NCBI RefSeq assembly: GCF_023091745.1
Contig: NC_068913.1
Coordinates: forward strand, 33,176,501-33,240,500
Direction: 5' to 3'
DNA from: Budorcas taxicolor
Taxonomy: Eukaryota > Chordata > Mammalia > Artiodactyla > Bovidae
Length of the DNA stretch: 64,000 nucleotides
In this document: in pieces, positions 1-11,101 of the stretch
How positions within the stretch are numbered: position 1 is the stretch's first letter
Layout of the letters: each line of letters opens with the position of its first letter
Program-made: the position numbers and the translations under genes
The notes under the pieces: model-generated
Told to the model about the DNA's origin: nothing
The model's input: only the letters and a program-made list of their open reading frames with translations
The model's database searches: none

Positions 1-130
1 AGAACACTTATTGTAATGAAGATGGCAAAAATGGCCAGACTCTGGAAAGGAAAGGATTCCCATATTGATTGGAAGTGGGTTGCGAGAGAAAGACAGGCTC
101 AAACATGACTTCTAGACTTGTGGCTTGGTT

Positions 131-763
131 TAGTTCAGTTCAGTCACTCAGTCGTGTCCAACTCTTTGTGACCCCATGAATTGCAGCATGCCAGGCCTCC
201 CTGTCCATCACCAACTCCCGGAGTTTACTCAAACTCACATCCATCGAGTTGGTGATGCCATCCAGCCATCTCATCCTCTGTTGTCCCCTTCTCCTCCTGC
301 CCCCAATCCCTCCCAGCATCAGAGTCTTTTCCAACGAGTCAACTCTTCACATGAGGTGGCCAAAGTACTGGAGTTTCAGCTTTAGCATCATTCCTTCCAA
401 AGAAATCCCAGGACTGATCTCCTTCAGAATGGACTGGTTGGATCTCCTTGCAGTTCAAGGGACCCTCAAGAGTCTTCTCCAACACCACAGTTCAAAAGCA
501 TCAATTCTTCAGCACTCAGCTTTCTTCACAGTCCAACTCTCACATGCATACATGACCACAGGAAAAACCATAGCCTTGACTAGATGGACCTTAGTCGGCA
601 AAGTAATGTCTCTGCTTTTGAATATGCTATCTAGGTTGGTCATAACTTTTCTTCCAAGGAGTAAGCATCTTTTAATTTCATGGCTGCGGTCACCATCTGC
701 AGTGATTTGGGAGCCCTAAAAAATTAAGTCTGACACTGTTTCCCCACCTATTTCCCATGAAGT
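131..763 (-). mobile_element. BovB LINE 3' fragment (RT C-terminus and tail)
   Basis: Read on the minus strand this is the 3' end of a BovB (RTE-clade) LINE. It opens with the family's short GTTCA-type tail repeat at 131 and runs up through the C-terminal part of the reverse transcriptase to about 763, where similarity to the other BovB copies here stops. It is 5'-truncated, as usual for target-primed insertion. Frames on both strands are broken by stops, so no protein is expected. Similarity to the copy at 10440-11069 is obvious by eye throughout. Confidence 0.93.
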
Positions 764-1780
764 TAACAATAAGCAAATAACAAGCCCTAGAACCCAGATT
801 GTTACTTTAAATATTAATATCATTCCCCAGAATTCTGGAGAAATGGCTGATTCCAAGTCTGTGACATAAAATGTATGAAAGAGAATCTAGCACTACTTGT
901 CACACCAGAAAATTAAGAAGCATTTGGAAAATATTACAGATGAGTCAAAAGGATACACAAACCAACTTAAATAGGCTCCCAATGGCCAAAGGTGGAACAA
1001 TTGGGCATCAATAGATTTAACAGCTGCAATGGATGGAAATATCAAATCTATTTTAAATACGATAATAAATTTCAAAATTCATTGGTCATATCTAGAGGAC
1101 ACAGGGTATCAATGTGTCCCTTCAGAAACTAGTAAACAAAAGGACCAAATCAAGGAAACTGAATCTACTTACAAAACTGTATCTTGGGATGCCAATTGTT
1201 GATGAGGAGAAGGCTTTCTTTGTAGAAGTATCCTAACTAATAAATGAAGTGGGAGCAATAAAATTTTAATACTTCAACACCATAATTAAATAATAAATCT
1301 AGGCAATAGTCATGAATGGCTGTTGTTAACATCATTTTAAAAAACCAAGTAACTGGATATTATTAATATATGCTCTCTGATGGATGGAAGTACAATACAC
1401 TGCCTGATGCATTCTTGTCAAAAAAATTAAAGCTAAATGTGAACAGCTCTCTAGATCTTACCACCAATTTACAGGAAATAGAGGCTTCTGTGAATCATGC
1501 TGATTGACACGTTGGAATGCAATCAGCAAAAACCAGACTGCAGAAACTATACAGAATAAATGACCTGATTTCTTCAACAAAGACACTGTAAAGAACAAGA
1601 TGAGAGACAGAGAGGAAATCTATATACCAAGAAAGACTCCAGAGTTTTATCAAACAGTTGTCATCTATGAGTCTTATTTGAGCATGGATTTGAAACAAAT
1701 AAATGCAATTATAATTTCTGGCATGCTCAGAGAGAAAAATGTTTTAATCTGCCAATACCAAGAGTAAGCAAGATTGTGGT
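764..1780. other. AT-rich stretch, possibly old unassigned repeat
   Basis: There is no gene-like open frame. The section around 880-1150 has the texture of a decayed mammalian interspersed repeat, but I cannot name its family. Confidence 0.3.
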
Positions 1781-1784
1781 ATAA

Positions 1785-2160
1785 TGAAAACCCTTCTACA
1801 CTGCTTGTGGGGGTATAAACTGACACAAATACTTACTAGTCATCAGCTAGAGCACTCAAGGCTGTACATGCCCTACAAATGAGCCACCTACTCCTCGATC
1901 TATACCCTGGAGAAACTCTTGCCTGTGGGTAGTATGGGAGTGGACACAGTAGCAAAGTTAGATAGTAAGAACCCCCTACCCAAATGTCCAGTCACAGCAG
2001 CAAAACTAAAGTATGGTATATTCATAAGAAGAGATATCACAGGTCAGTGAAAAATGAGTCAACATGGATAAATTTCACATCACATTGCATATTTTAGAAT
2101 GCTACATGTATAATGAAGTTCAAAAGCTTATAAATGTAAACAATGTATTAAGATTTTAAG
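1785..2160 (+). mobile_element. Old L1M-class LINE relic (ORF2 end and 3' UTR)
   Basis: The sequence follows the order of an ancient mammalian L1 3' end: a decayed version of the terminal ORF2 stretch near 1795-1910, the 'accctggagaaactcttgcc' segment at 1903-1922, the 'caaatgtccagtca' stretch near 1981, then 'gtggtatattcat'-like and 'gagtcaacatggataaat'-like pieces. It is too degraded to encode anything. Subfamily not assigned. Confidence 0.6.
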
Positions 2161-2509
2161 TGTGTTTGATGGGCTTAAAAGGCCTGACATAGGCTGGACA
2201 GATCTATAGGCAATAAAACCACACAAATGATAAATGCGAAATGCAGCCAAGGGTCTACCTCAAGGCCAGAGGGTGTGAGGTTCCGGATTAGGGAAGCGAT
2301 ACACAGCACCTTCAGGTACCACTTCTCAAATTGGCTGTGGCTCAAACCACTTCTCACATTCGTATGTGAATTTGTTGTATTATTCTTTATACCATATACA
2401 TATGTTTAAATTATCTTATGTGTAGACAGCACTTCAAATTTTTGTATAGAAGGTGAACCAAATGACTAAAACCCTTCCCAACACACTTAAAATTCAACTC
2501 ATGTGATGT

Positions 2510-2600
2510 CTCATTTCCCTCATCTTCCTCTTGGGAAAAATAATAGCAACTATCTCAAGGGATATGGTAAAGATTAAATGAGTTAATGCATATAAAGTGC
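2510..2600 (+). repeat. MIR SINE relic
   Basis: The 3' half of a MIR core is visible: 'attaaatgagttaatgcatataaagtgcttgg' type order at 2573-2605, preceded by a decayed 'tttccctcatc' segment. Partial copy. Confidence 0.6.
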
Positions 2601-2604
2601 TTGG

Positions 2605-3574
2605 ATTAAAAGCATCGGGGAAAAAAGAAAAAGATTTAGGGCTAGTAATGCATATATAAATGCTCCATTATTTATAAAGAAAGGGTGACTCTAAAATTCA
2701 TAAGTCTGAATGAAGTGTGCACGAGCCTTCTGGACGTGTTTGAAGAGATGATCTATGAGCACCAGCGCCATACAACATTAATACGCTGATAATATCAATT
2801 ATGTCCAATTAAATCCTATCGTCTCTCTATTTTAACACCTAGATAAATAAATAAATAAAGTGCTGGGATGAGAGCCAGACAGATAGGAAGATGCATTAAG
2901 TGCTCAATAACTATAACTCTAACTATTACCATCAGCCTCCTATTCACCACCAGAACTGCCAGGAGAACACATCTTTCATCTTAAAATGGAGAGGAATTAT
3001 TAAAATCCCAAACAAAGGAAGATGTGGTGGAAGAATATTTTGTATCGCTGCCTGCAGCAGCCAAGCAAGGGCCAGCCAGGGAAGCCCTCCTCATCCTTTC
3101 TCCGCCCCTGGCTGGCCTGACAGAAACCACGGGCTGGGTCCAAAGGCTTACTCCCTGAAGAGTCATGACGGGTCATGCTGAGAACGCAACCGGCCAGGTA
3201 TTCTCAAGAAACCTGGAGACAGCTATGTCCTCCTGCTTACAGGTGATGACCTCATTCAAAACCGTCTGTCCAACCTGCCCCAGGCCTTTTAAGCCAGTCA
3301 GACAGACACACTCACCACTGTGCCTGGGCATTCCCCATCACTCCTGACCTGTACTTTACTCAGTCTTGTCTGTACCAAACATGAACCCCTGACTCCATGA
3401 TTCCAGCTTGCCCCAGGCGTTCTGGACTTGGTCCTATTCTTAGCCTCGCTCTCATTCATGCTACAGTTTTTCCTATCAAACTACAGCTTGCCTGGCCCTG
3501 CGGTGCTTCCCTTTCTGCAACGCACTGAATAGAAGAATATTCTCTGGTTCCAGGCCCAACACTAGTGGCTTTGA
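2605..3574. other. No recognised feature
   Basis: Apart from a short TAAA microsatellite at 2841-2860, nothing is identifiable. Open frames here are short and without recognisable motifs. Confidence 0.5.
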
Positions 3575-3990
3575 TAAGATGCTTTTGGTTGCAAGTAACA
3601 GAAACCCCATGTTGACGTAAGCACTAAAAAGATGGTATTGGCTCAGTGATTAAAAACTAGTCATAGGGTGAGTTTTGGTGGCCAAATCATGGCACCAGAG
3701 TCACAGTTTCTTCTCATCCTGTCTCCTGCAGTACCTGCTTCATCCTTAAAGCTGACTGCCTGCATGTTTGCAAACTGGCTGGAAGCAGCTATAGGGGTTA
3801 TATGTTCCCTTGTTTATGTCTAGCAGAAAGGGAAAACTCTCTCCCAGTAGCTCTCTTAAAAATGAAGCATCTTCTTTTCTAAAAGTCTCTAGAGAAAAAA
3901 ATTTTGGCTCATTGGCCTAAATTGGGTGGTGTGTCCTGAACTAGGCACTGTGACCAGGGGTGGATCTTCTGGCTGGGGATTAGCTGACAA
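3575..3990. repeat. Ancient interspersed repeat, family not assigned
   Basis: The segment starting at about 3588 ('ttggttgcaagtaacagaaa') and ending near 3990 has the pattern of a widespread old mammalian repeat: a gcaagtgacagaaa-type start and a 'ctgtgaccaggggtggat'-type end. I remember the pattern but not the family name with certainty. Confidence 0.5.
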
Positions 3991-5250
3991 AGCCTAAGAA
4001 GATGTGTTTGGGGGTGGAGGCTCCTCTCCTAGAGCACAGGGGCTGCTGGAAGAGGCAAGCTGCCTGGGCCCTGCTTCATCCGCAGCCCAGATTCACCTCT
4101 GCTCTGGGCCCTCGGAGCACCCCCTTCACAATGCACCACCCCAGCTGTCCTGCTCCCTGGCTTCCAGTTGGATTTGACCCCAGGAACACCAACGGAAGAT
4201 CTGAAGGTGGGAGGCAAACAGGGCAGGAGTGACTGTCCCCCCAGCTTGCTCCCTGCTGTGCTGTGGTTCTAACAGAGGCTGTGCTCCTCTGGAGGGACAT
4301 CCCTGGAGGGCAGCCCCCACCCTGCCAGCTCTAGCCACTCCCTCCCTCACCCCCAGGCCCAGCGGTGGTAACAGCTCCCACTGTTACCTGCCTCCTAGTG
4401 CTCCCCCCACCCCACCCCACCCCATCTGTGTAAGCAGCCCCTTCACTAAACCCTGGAGTGCGGTTGTGTTTCCTTCCCTGGCCTTGGCTACCAAAGCATC
4501 TGAGTGAAGACTGGGAAAACACTCCCAAGAGGAAGGGAGGACAGATGCCCAGCACCGCAAACTCTTGCCCACAGCTCTTGCCCCCCTCCCCCACCCCACT
4601 AATAGGAAGCAAGAAACTGTCCCTCGTGGTTTCCAGCTGACAATTCACTATTCTAGCTTGTTATTTGCTATGGATTACATATGATATGAACAATACTTAC
4701 ATACACAAGATGGGAGTTTTGTCTCTTTCTAGAGAAATGCTCTCTAACTCCCTGAATGCTAAGGACTTCGGGTTGCTTCCTGGGCTCAGACAGAAAAGCG
4801 CTTAAACCGTCAGACCTGCTGTTCCTGCTGACAAATGCCGTCGGATGGCTCAGAGCGCATGTCAGTGACCAACCAGGGATGAAAGACAGGAAAACAGGAG
4901 AGGCGGGAGGCAAGGGAGCCTCAGAACAGAGAAAGACCTAAATGAGTTATTTCTGGTGTGGACAAGTCAAGCACAGGTGAGGCTGAGCCAGTTTGGGGAG
5001 GGGGGCACCAGTTGTGGGGATGTGGGGTCTGTTACGCAGGAGGACTCCCACTGAGTAGAAAAGGCGTCCAGATACAAGAGGGAGTACAGCAAAAGATGGG
5101 CTCAGGGCTGTGGGGAAATCTCATTCCCAAAAGTCACCCACCCCTATCCCTTCAGGAAGAGTGAGCCCTTAGAACTGGCCTAACTGGTTGTCAACTGAGA
5201 CAACTGAAGAGGAAACACTTCTGGGCTTTGTCATGGTGAATGTAGGTCTA
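3991..5250. other. GC-rich low-repeat stretch, no gene recognised
   Basis: Several overlapping open frames of 60-105 codons exist on both strands, as expected by chance in GC-rich, stop-poor DNA. They carry no recognisable domain. A strong C-tract lies at 4403-4423 and is listed separately. Confidence 0.5.
4403..4423 (-). other. G-quadruplex motif (minus strand)
   Basis: The plus strand has four C-runs of 6, 4, 4 and 4 separated by single A residues. The minus strand therefore has G6-T-G4-T-G4-T-G4, which satisfies the classical intramolecular quadruplex pattern with one-base loops, the most stable class. Function unknown. Confidence 0.7.
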
Positions 5251-5251
5251 C

Positions 5252-5312
5252 ACGCACGTGTGTGTGTGTGTGTGTGCGCGACAGAGAGAGACAGAGGCAG
5301 ACAGAGAGGCAG
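5252..5312. repeat. (TG)n then (AG)-rich microsatellite
   Basis: An alternating GT tract at about 5256-5280 is followed by a purine-rich AG/CAGA tract to 5312. Open frames rich in alternating residues over this tract are artefacts. Confidence 0.9.
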
Positions 5313-6074
5313 ATTCCCCACCACCCATTAAGCTCTCCTCTCCCCTCGCCCCTCCTCTGTCGCAGAATGAGCGTGCTTTCCTGGGGGAGCCCACCTCCGT
5401 TCACTGGCCCCCATCCTGACAGCCAGGGAAGGACGCATAGACACACAGGCCCTACACCTGGCATCCCACCCCACAACAGCTGGTCCGACCATGCAAGAAG
5501 CACGGGGGTCACCGGTCACTCTCCACAGGAACAAAGAGCCAAGGACACAGAGATAATTGTATCAAAGGGATTCAACTTCCTGGATGACCTCACTCCACAG
5601 ATCTGCAGAGAACAGATAAGCATCGCAGGGCCCTGGCAGCTGCCCCTCCAGGGAAGGAAAGGGCTAGGAAGCTGACTTTCCACAGTCTGTGCTGCCTTCC
5701 CTGACCCAGGGACAGGCCACCTGCAGCCTCCAAAGTCAGGATGCCCCATGTCAGCTCCTGCCAACTCCACAAGAAAGGCGACTAGGGCCACGCTACTCCC
5801 AGGGTAAGGCTTCCACTGACCCCACGTGGGCCCCCTGGGAGCCTTTCCTTCTGTGTACCCCCAACAGAGATTTCTCATATTTTCATTCAAATGAATTTGT
5901 ATTTCATTTCTGAACTTTTTCTTTCTTTCATGTTCTCAGAATATACAGCATAAAAAAAAGAGAATAGGCTAAAAAAAAGGTATATCTCAGAACATAATTT
6001 GTGAGCCTAATAGTTATAATCAGCAATAGAGGAAATGAAATGATGTTTCTAAGCATTTATTTAGTCATTATCCT
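5313..6074. other. No recognised feature
   Basis: Unique-looking sequence. A 124-codon minus-strand frame (5516-5890) shows no recognisable motif, and I do not call it a gene. Confidence 0.5.
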
Positions 6075-6230
6075 GATATTTTTTTTGAGTCCTTTCTGCA
6101 CCAGACACAAATTCAAGCCTGGGAGACAGAAAGCTAACACACAGCCCCTGTTCTGGAAGAACTCACAGCTCACAGATTTGTTGGAAGTCACAGACACTTA
6201 AACAAAGGGCTATTAAAGTGCTCTGAAGTC
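6075..6230 (+). repeat. L2 LINE relic
   Basis: The order 'cctttctgcaccagacac', then a 'cccctgttctggaagaactcac' segment, then a decayed repeat of short motifs matches the L2 3' region. Strongly diverged. Confidence 0.45.
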
Positions 6231-6414
6231 ATTTCATTCCTAGAAATCCTACTAATATTATATTAAATTATAAATCAGCCAGAGGAAGAATCAGTTATCA
6301 AAACTTCATTTTATAGTGCTCAGTGCTGGCCCAGGATTTGTTAATTAATCGAATACTCCTACCTACAATCAACTGCCTTGTACTTCCTGGAACAATGCAA
6401 AGATTCTAAATTTG

Positions 6415-6590
6415 TGCTAATAGGGTAGCCGCTTGCCACCTGTGGCTACTGAGCTCTTGAAATGTGACTAGTGTGACTGAGGAACAGAAATTTAAACTTT
6501 ATCTAATTTTAATTAATTTAAATAGTCACCTGTGGCTGGTGATTTCCAATCTGCATATCACAGTTCCAGAATTCTAGTCCTATTTAGATC
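6415..6590 (+). repeat. hAT-type MITE relic, family not assigned
   Basis: The core 'ctgtggctactgagctcttg' (6440-6459) followed by AT-rich 'aattttaattaatttaaat' and 'cacctgtggctgg' is the pattern of an old non-autonomous DNA transposon whose ends resemble the element at 61255-61392. Name not recalled with certainty. Confidence 0.5.
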
Positions 6591-7174
6591 TGACTAGATT
6601 TACAAAAACCAGTGAAGATTAATCAGTCGAGATTAAAATCAAGTAACCCACCAACGGGCCTGGTCAACGAGGTATTAATAAATCAACTGTCTGCCCACCT
6701 GGACTCATCCGACCTTGAATGTCTGGAAGAAAATGAACCTGTTACTCAGTTGGAGCAGAAAAGGAGGTAGGAAGTGTAACCATGAAGCAAGGTTAAGCAC
6801 CTAAACAGAAGCCCCAGGCACAAAGAACCAAAGGGAAGTCTTCGGGGGTGGAGGCAGTTGCTGCAGAACACCACCAAGCAGCTGAGTGTCAAAAAGCAGA
6901 ACTAAAGCAAGTTCAAACTCAAGTCAAAGTTCTAAAAATTGAGCTATTAATCAACAGAATGCAATCCAAAGCCCATTCACTGACAACCCTCCTTCCATCA
7001 AGAAATGTCTTTCTGAATGTTTCTTGTGTGCTCAGCACCAAGCGGGAATTATTAAGAAATCTACGGCAACATCAACCTCTGCCTTAAGGAAGTCGAGATT
7101 TTTGCATGAAAAGACCAAACTCACACATACAACAGTGAGAAAACTATACAAGACAGTACCCAGCAAAGCACTGG
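6591..7174. other. No recognised feature
   Basis: A 79-codon plus-strand frame (6848-7087) is the only sizeable frame. It has a Lys/Gln-rich start but nothing I recognise. Confidence 0.5.
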
Positions 7175-7380
7175 TGTGAAGTCACTCAGTCGTGTCCAAC
7201 TCTTTGCAACCCCATGGACTGTAGCCTACCAGGCTCCTCCCTCCAAGGAATTCTCCAGGCAAGAGTACTGGAGTGGGGTGCCATCTCCTTCTCCAGGGGA
7301 TCTTCCCAACCCAGGGATCAAACCCGGGTCTCCCGCATTCCAGGCAGATGCTTTTAACCTCTGAGCCACCAGGGAAGCCC
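7175..7380 (-). mobile_element. Bov-tA SINE
   Basis: Antisense ruminant SINE. The 3' body ('gtcactcagtcgtgtccaac') comes first, the tRNA-derived head ('gagccaccagggaagccc') last, ending at 7380. It abuts the inverted duplication beginning at 7382 and lacks that duplication's private mutations, so it is an independent insertion. Confidence 0.9.
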
Positions 7381-7381
7381 A

Positions 7382-7623
7382 CCTTCCTCTCCACTTACTT
7401 ACCGGTGCTCACCATGTGTGTGTGTTAGTCACTCAGTCGTGTCTGACTCTTTGCGACCCCGTGGACTGTACGTAGGCTCCTCTGTCTATGGAATTTTCCA
7501 GGCAAAAATACTAGAGTGGGTAGCCATTCCTTTCTCCAAGGGGGTTTCCCAACCCGGAGATTGAACCCGTGTCTCCTGCATTGCAGGCGGTTCTTTCCCT
7601 TCTGAGCCACCAGGAAAGTCCAC
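7382..7623 (-). repeat. Left arm of SINE-bearing inverted duplication
   Basis: This 242-base arm holds about 35 bases of unique sequence (7382-7414), a short TG tract and an antisense Bov-tA SINE (about 7424-7621). It is the reverse complement of 7674-7916 with, by hand count, six substitutions and one single-base indel (about 97% identity). The SINE carries private changes also present in the other arm, such as a shortened 'gactgtacgtagg' segment and 'caaaaatactagag', so the two SINEs are not independent insertions. Confidence 0.92.
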
Positions 7624-7673
7624 AGTTGTAACTGTGGCTAAGGTAAATACTTTCAGTGCAGAAATACTTTCCA

Positions 7674-7916
7674 GTGGGCTTTCCTGCTGGCTCAGAAGGG
7701 AAAGAATCTGCCTGCAATGCAGGAGACATGGGTTCAATCCCCGGGTTGGGAAACCCCCTTGGAGAAAGGAATGGCTACCCACTCTAGTATTTTTGCCTGG
7801 AAAATTCCATAGACAGAGGAGCCTACGTACAGTCCACGGGGTCGCAAAGAGTCAGACACGACTGAGTGACTAACACACACACACGGTGAGCACCGGTAAG
7901 TAAGTGGAGAGGAAGG
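7674..7916 (+). repeat. Right arm of SINE-bearing inverted duplication
   Basis: Sense Bov-tA SINE (about 7676-7873) plus a CA tract and the same unique flank as the left arm in mirror orientation. The loop between the arms is about 50 bases (7624-7673). The duplication includes non-SINE flank beyond the SINE, so it arose by copying genomic DNA rather than by a second SINE insertion. Confidence 0.92.
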
Positions 7917-8236
7917 GAGAGGTGAGTGAAACCTGCAGTCACCAGTCTTTATGGGCAAGGAGAGTTTCGAGGTGGGCTTTCTGCAACTCTCAGCACTCAA
8001 TTCAAGTTAGCCCAGCCTCCCAGGCCCGTTACAACCTGGCCTCCACCCATCTTCAGCAGCATCCTTATCAGACAAGCCCACCCCAGTTTTTGCCAACATG
8101 AAGAAGTCCTTTCCCAATTTGCTCACCGTCTCTAACACTGAGCCACTGTACATGCAGAACCACTGGTGGACCTACCGGGACCCCCAGCGCTGGAGTCACA
8201 GACCTCTGCTTGCATCCCAGCCTCTCCAAGTCAAAA
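7917..8236. other. Unassigned flank upstream of the BovB copy
   Basis: No similarity to BovB or other repeats noticed. An open frame starting at 8098 runs from this flank straight into the BovB endonuclease without a stop. Confidence 0.5.
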
Positions 8237-9228
8237 GCAAGGTCCAATGCTGTAAAGAGCAATATTGCATAGGAAGCTGGAATGTCAGGTCCATGAATCA
8301 AGGCAAATTGGAAGTGGTCAAACAAGAGATGTCAAGAGTGAACGTTGACATTCTAGGAATCAGCGAACTAAAATGGACTGGAATGGGTGAATTTAACTCA
8401 GATGACCATTATATCTACTACTGCGGGCAGGAATCCCTCAGAAGAAATGGAGTAGCCATCAAGGTCAACAAAAGAGTCCGAAATGCAGTACTTGGATGCA
8501 GTCTCAAAAACGGCAGAATGATCTCTGTTCATCTCCAAGGCAAACCATTCAATATCGGAGTAATCCAAGTCTATGCCCCAACCAGTAATGCTGAAGAAGC
8601 TGAAGTTGAACAGTTCTATGAAGACCTACAAGACCTTTTAGAACTAACACCCAAAAAAGATGTCCTTTTCATTATAGGGGACTGGAATGCAAAAGTAGGA
8701 AGTCAAGAAACACCTGGAGTAACAGGCAAATTTGGCCTTGGAATGCGGAATGAAGCAGGGCAAAGACTAATAGAGTTTTGCCAAGAAAATGCACTGGTCA
8801 TAGCAAACACCCTCTTCCAACAACACAAGAGAAGACTCTACACATGGACATCACCAGATGGTCAACACCGAAATCAGATTGATTATATTCTTTGCAGCCA
8901 AAGATGGAGAAGCTCTATCCAGTCAACAAAAACAAGACCAGGAGCTGACTGCAGCTCAGATCATGAACTCCTTATTACCAAATTCAGACTCAAATTGAAG
9001 AAAGTAGGGAAAACCGCTAGACCACTCAGGTATGACCTAAATCAAATCCCTTATGATTATACAGTGGAAGTGAGAAATAGAGTTAATGGCCTAGATCTAA
9101 TAGATAGAGTGCCTGATGAACTATGGAATGAGGTTCGTGACACTGTACAGGAGACAGGGATCAAGACCATCCCCATGAAAAGAAATGCAAAAAAGCAAAA
9201 TGGCTGTCTGAAGAGGCCTTACAAATAG
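8098..9228 (+). pseudogene. BovB endonuclease frame fused to 5' flank
   Basis: A 376-codon frame whose first 46 codons or so come from non-BovB flank and the rest from BovB. The AP-endonuclease-like domain spans about residues 57-300. Catalytic-type residues are visible: Asn62 in SWNVR, Glu90 in ISELKW, Asp195/Asn197 in GDWNAK and Ser287-Asp288-His289 near the domain end. The intact element cleaves target DNA with this domain to start reverse transcription. The frame is lost at about 9189-9194, where one A appears missing from an A-run. Downstream homology continues in another frame starting at 9195, then from ATG 9231. The ATG at 8098 is fortuitous unless transcripts prove otherwise. Confidence 0.85.
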
Positions 9229-11069
9229 CTATGAAAAGAAGAGAAGTGAAAAGCAAAGGAGAAAAGGAAAGATATAAGCATCTGAATGCAGAGTTCCAAA
9301 GAATAGCAAGAAGAGATAAGAAAGCCTTCCTCAGCGATCAGTGCAAAGAAATAGAGGAAAAGAACAGAATGGGAAAGACTAGAGATCTCTTCAAGAAAAT
9401 TAGACATACCAAGGGAACATTTCATGCAAAGATGGGCTCAATAAAGGATAGAAATGGTATGGACCTAACAGAAACAAAAGATATTAAGAAGAGGTGGCAA
9501 TAATACACAGAAGAACTGTACAGAAAAGATCTTCAAGACCCAGATAATCACAATGGTGTGATCACTCATCTAGAGCCAGACACCCTGGAATGTAAAGTCA
9601 AGTGGGCCTTAGAAAGCATCACTACGAACAAAGCTAGTGGAAGTGATGGCATTCCAGTCGAGCTCTTTCAAATCCTGAAAGATTATGCTGTGAAAGTGCT
9701 GCACTCAATATGCCAGCAAATGTGGAAAACTCAGCAGTGGCCACAGGACTGGAAAAGGTCAGTTTTCATTCCAATCCCAAAGAAAGGCAATGCCAAAGAA
9801 TGCTCAAACTACCACACAATTGCACTCATCTCACATGCTAGTAAAGTAATGCTCAAAATTCTCCAAGCCAGGCTTCAGCAATACGTGAACCGTAAACTTC
9901 CTGATGTTCAAGCTGGTTTTAGAAAAGGCAGAGGAACCAGAGATCAAATTGCCAACATCTGCTGGATCATGGAAAAAGCGAGAGAGTTCCAGAAAAACAT
10001 CTACTTCTGCTTTATTGACTATGCCAAAGCCTTTGACGGCGTGGATCACAATAAACTGTGGAAAATTCTGAAAGAGATGGGAATACCAGACCACCTGACC
10101 TGCCTCTTGAGAAATCTGTATGCAGGTCAGGAAGCAACAGTTAGAACTGGACATGGAACAACAGACTGGTTCCAAATAGGAAAAGGAGTACATCAAGGCT
10201 GTATATTGTCACCCTGCTTATTTAACTTATATGCAGAGTACATCATGAGAGATGCTGGACTGGAAGAAACACAAGCTGGAATCAAGATTGCTGGGAGAAA
10301 TATCAATAACCTCAGATATGCAGATGACACCACCCTTATGGCAGAGAGTGAAGAGGAACTAAAAAGCCTCTCGATGAAAACAAAGAGGAGAGTGAAAAAG
10401 TTGGCTTATGGCATCTGGTCCCATCACTTCATGGAAATAGATGGGGAAACAGTGGAAACAGTGTCAGACTTTATTTTCTTGGGCTCCAAAATCACTGCAG
10501 ATGGTGACTGCAACCAGGAAATTAAAAGATGCTTCCTCCTTGGAAGAAAAGTTATGACCAACCTAGATAGTATATTCAGAAGCAGAGACATTACTTTGCC
10601 GACTAAGGTCCATCTAGTCAAGGCTATGGTTTTTCCTGTGGTCATGTATGGATGTGAGAGTTAGACTGTGAAGAAAGCTGAGCGCTGAAGAATTGATGCT
10701 TTTGAACTGTGGTGTTGGAGAAGACTCTTGAGAGTCCCTTGGACTGCAAGATCCAACCAGTCCATCCTAAAGGAGATCAGCCCTGGGATTTCTTTGGAAG
10801 GAATGATGCTAAAGCTGAAACTCCAGTACTTTGGCCACCTCATGCGAAGGGTTGACTCATTGGAAAAGACTCTGATGCTGGGAGGGATTGGGGGCAGGAG
10901 GAGAAGGGGACGACAGAGGATGAGATGGCTGGATGGCATCCCTGACTCGATGGACATGAATCTGAGTGAACTCCGGGAGTTGGTGATGGACAGGGAGGCC
11001 TGGCGTGCTGCAATTCATGGGGTCGCAAAGAGTCGGACACGACTGAGCGACTGAACTGAACTGAACTGA
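8237..11069 (+). mobile_element. Long BovB LINE copy, 5'-truncated
   Basis: This is the longest BovB copy here, about 2.8 kb of a roughly 3.2 kb family. It begins at the 'agcaaggtccaatgctgtaa' segment before the endonuclease and ends in the 'actgaactgaactgaa' tail at 11069. It contains the AP-type endonuclease, linker, reverse transcriptase and C-terminal region in family order. The 5' UTR is missing. Lesions are few: one frameshift, three nonsense changes and one small compensated rearrangement. That suggests a relatively young insertion. No clear target-site duplication was found. Confidence 0.95.
9195..11054 (+). pseudogene. BovB reverse transcriptase, broken
   Basis: The linker and reverse transcriptase of the same copy, all in one reading frame after the upstream frameshift. 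Visible are the motif A region (FIDYAKAFD, about 10012-10038), a GxHQG-type segment near 10190 and the catalytic YADD (10317-10328). A GAA-to-TAA change stops translation at 9501-9503, a TGG-to-TAG at 10662-10664 and a CGA-to-TGA at 10686-10688. Between about 10380 and 10435 an inserted base, a loss of about 30 bases and a lost G restore frame but replace some 20 residues. The C-terminus with its Arg-rich segment runs to the stop after 11054. The copy cannot make active RT. Confidence 0.9.
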
Positions 11070-11101
11070 AGCCCTGATTTCCCCACGTGTAAAATGAGGG
11101 T

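Noticed and set aside
249..719. 156-codon plus-strand open frame
   Set aside because: It is the antisense reading of BovB RT sequence. The same shadow frame recurs over every antisense or sense BovB tail in the window.
3991..5675. Several frames of 60-137 codons suggesting a gene
   Set aside because: GC-rich, stop-poor DNA with frames on both strands, low-complexity content and a microsatellite. No motif or splice structure.
7182..7873. Overlapping SINE frames with repeated peptide blocks
   Set aside because: They are translations of Bov-tA SINEs in both orientations. The peptides recur wherever the SINE occurs.
7382..7916. Inverted repeat as a pair of DNA-transposon ends
   Set aside because: No transposase, and the arms contain a SINE with its flank. 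Fold-back duplication explains it better.
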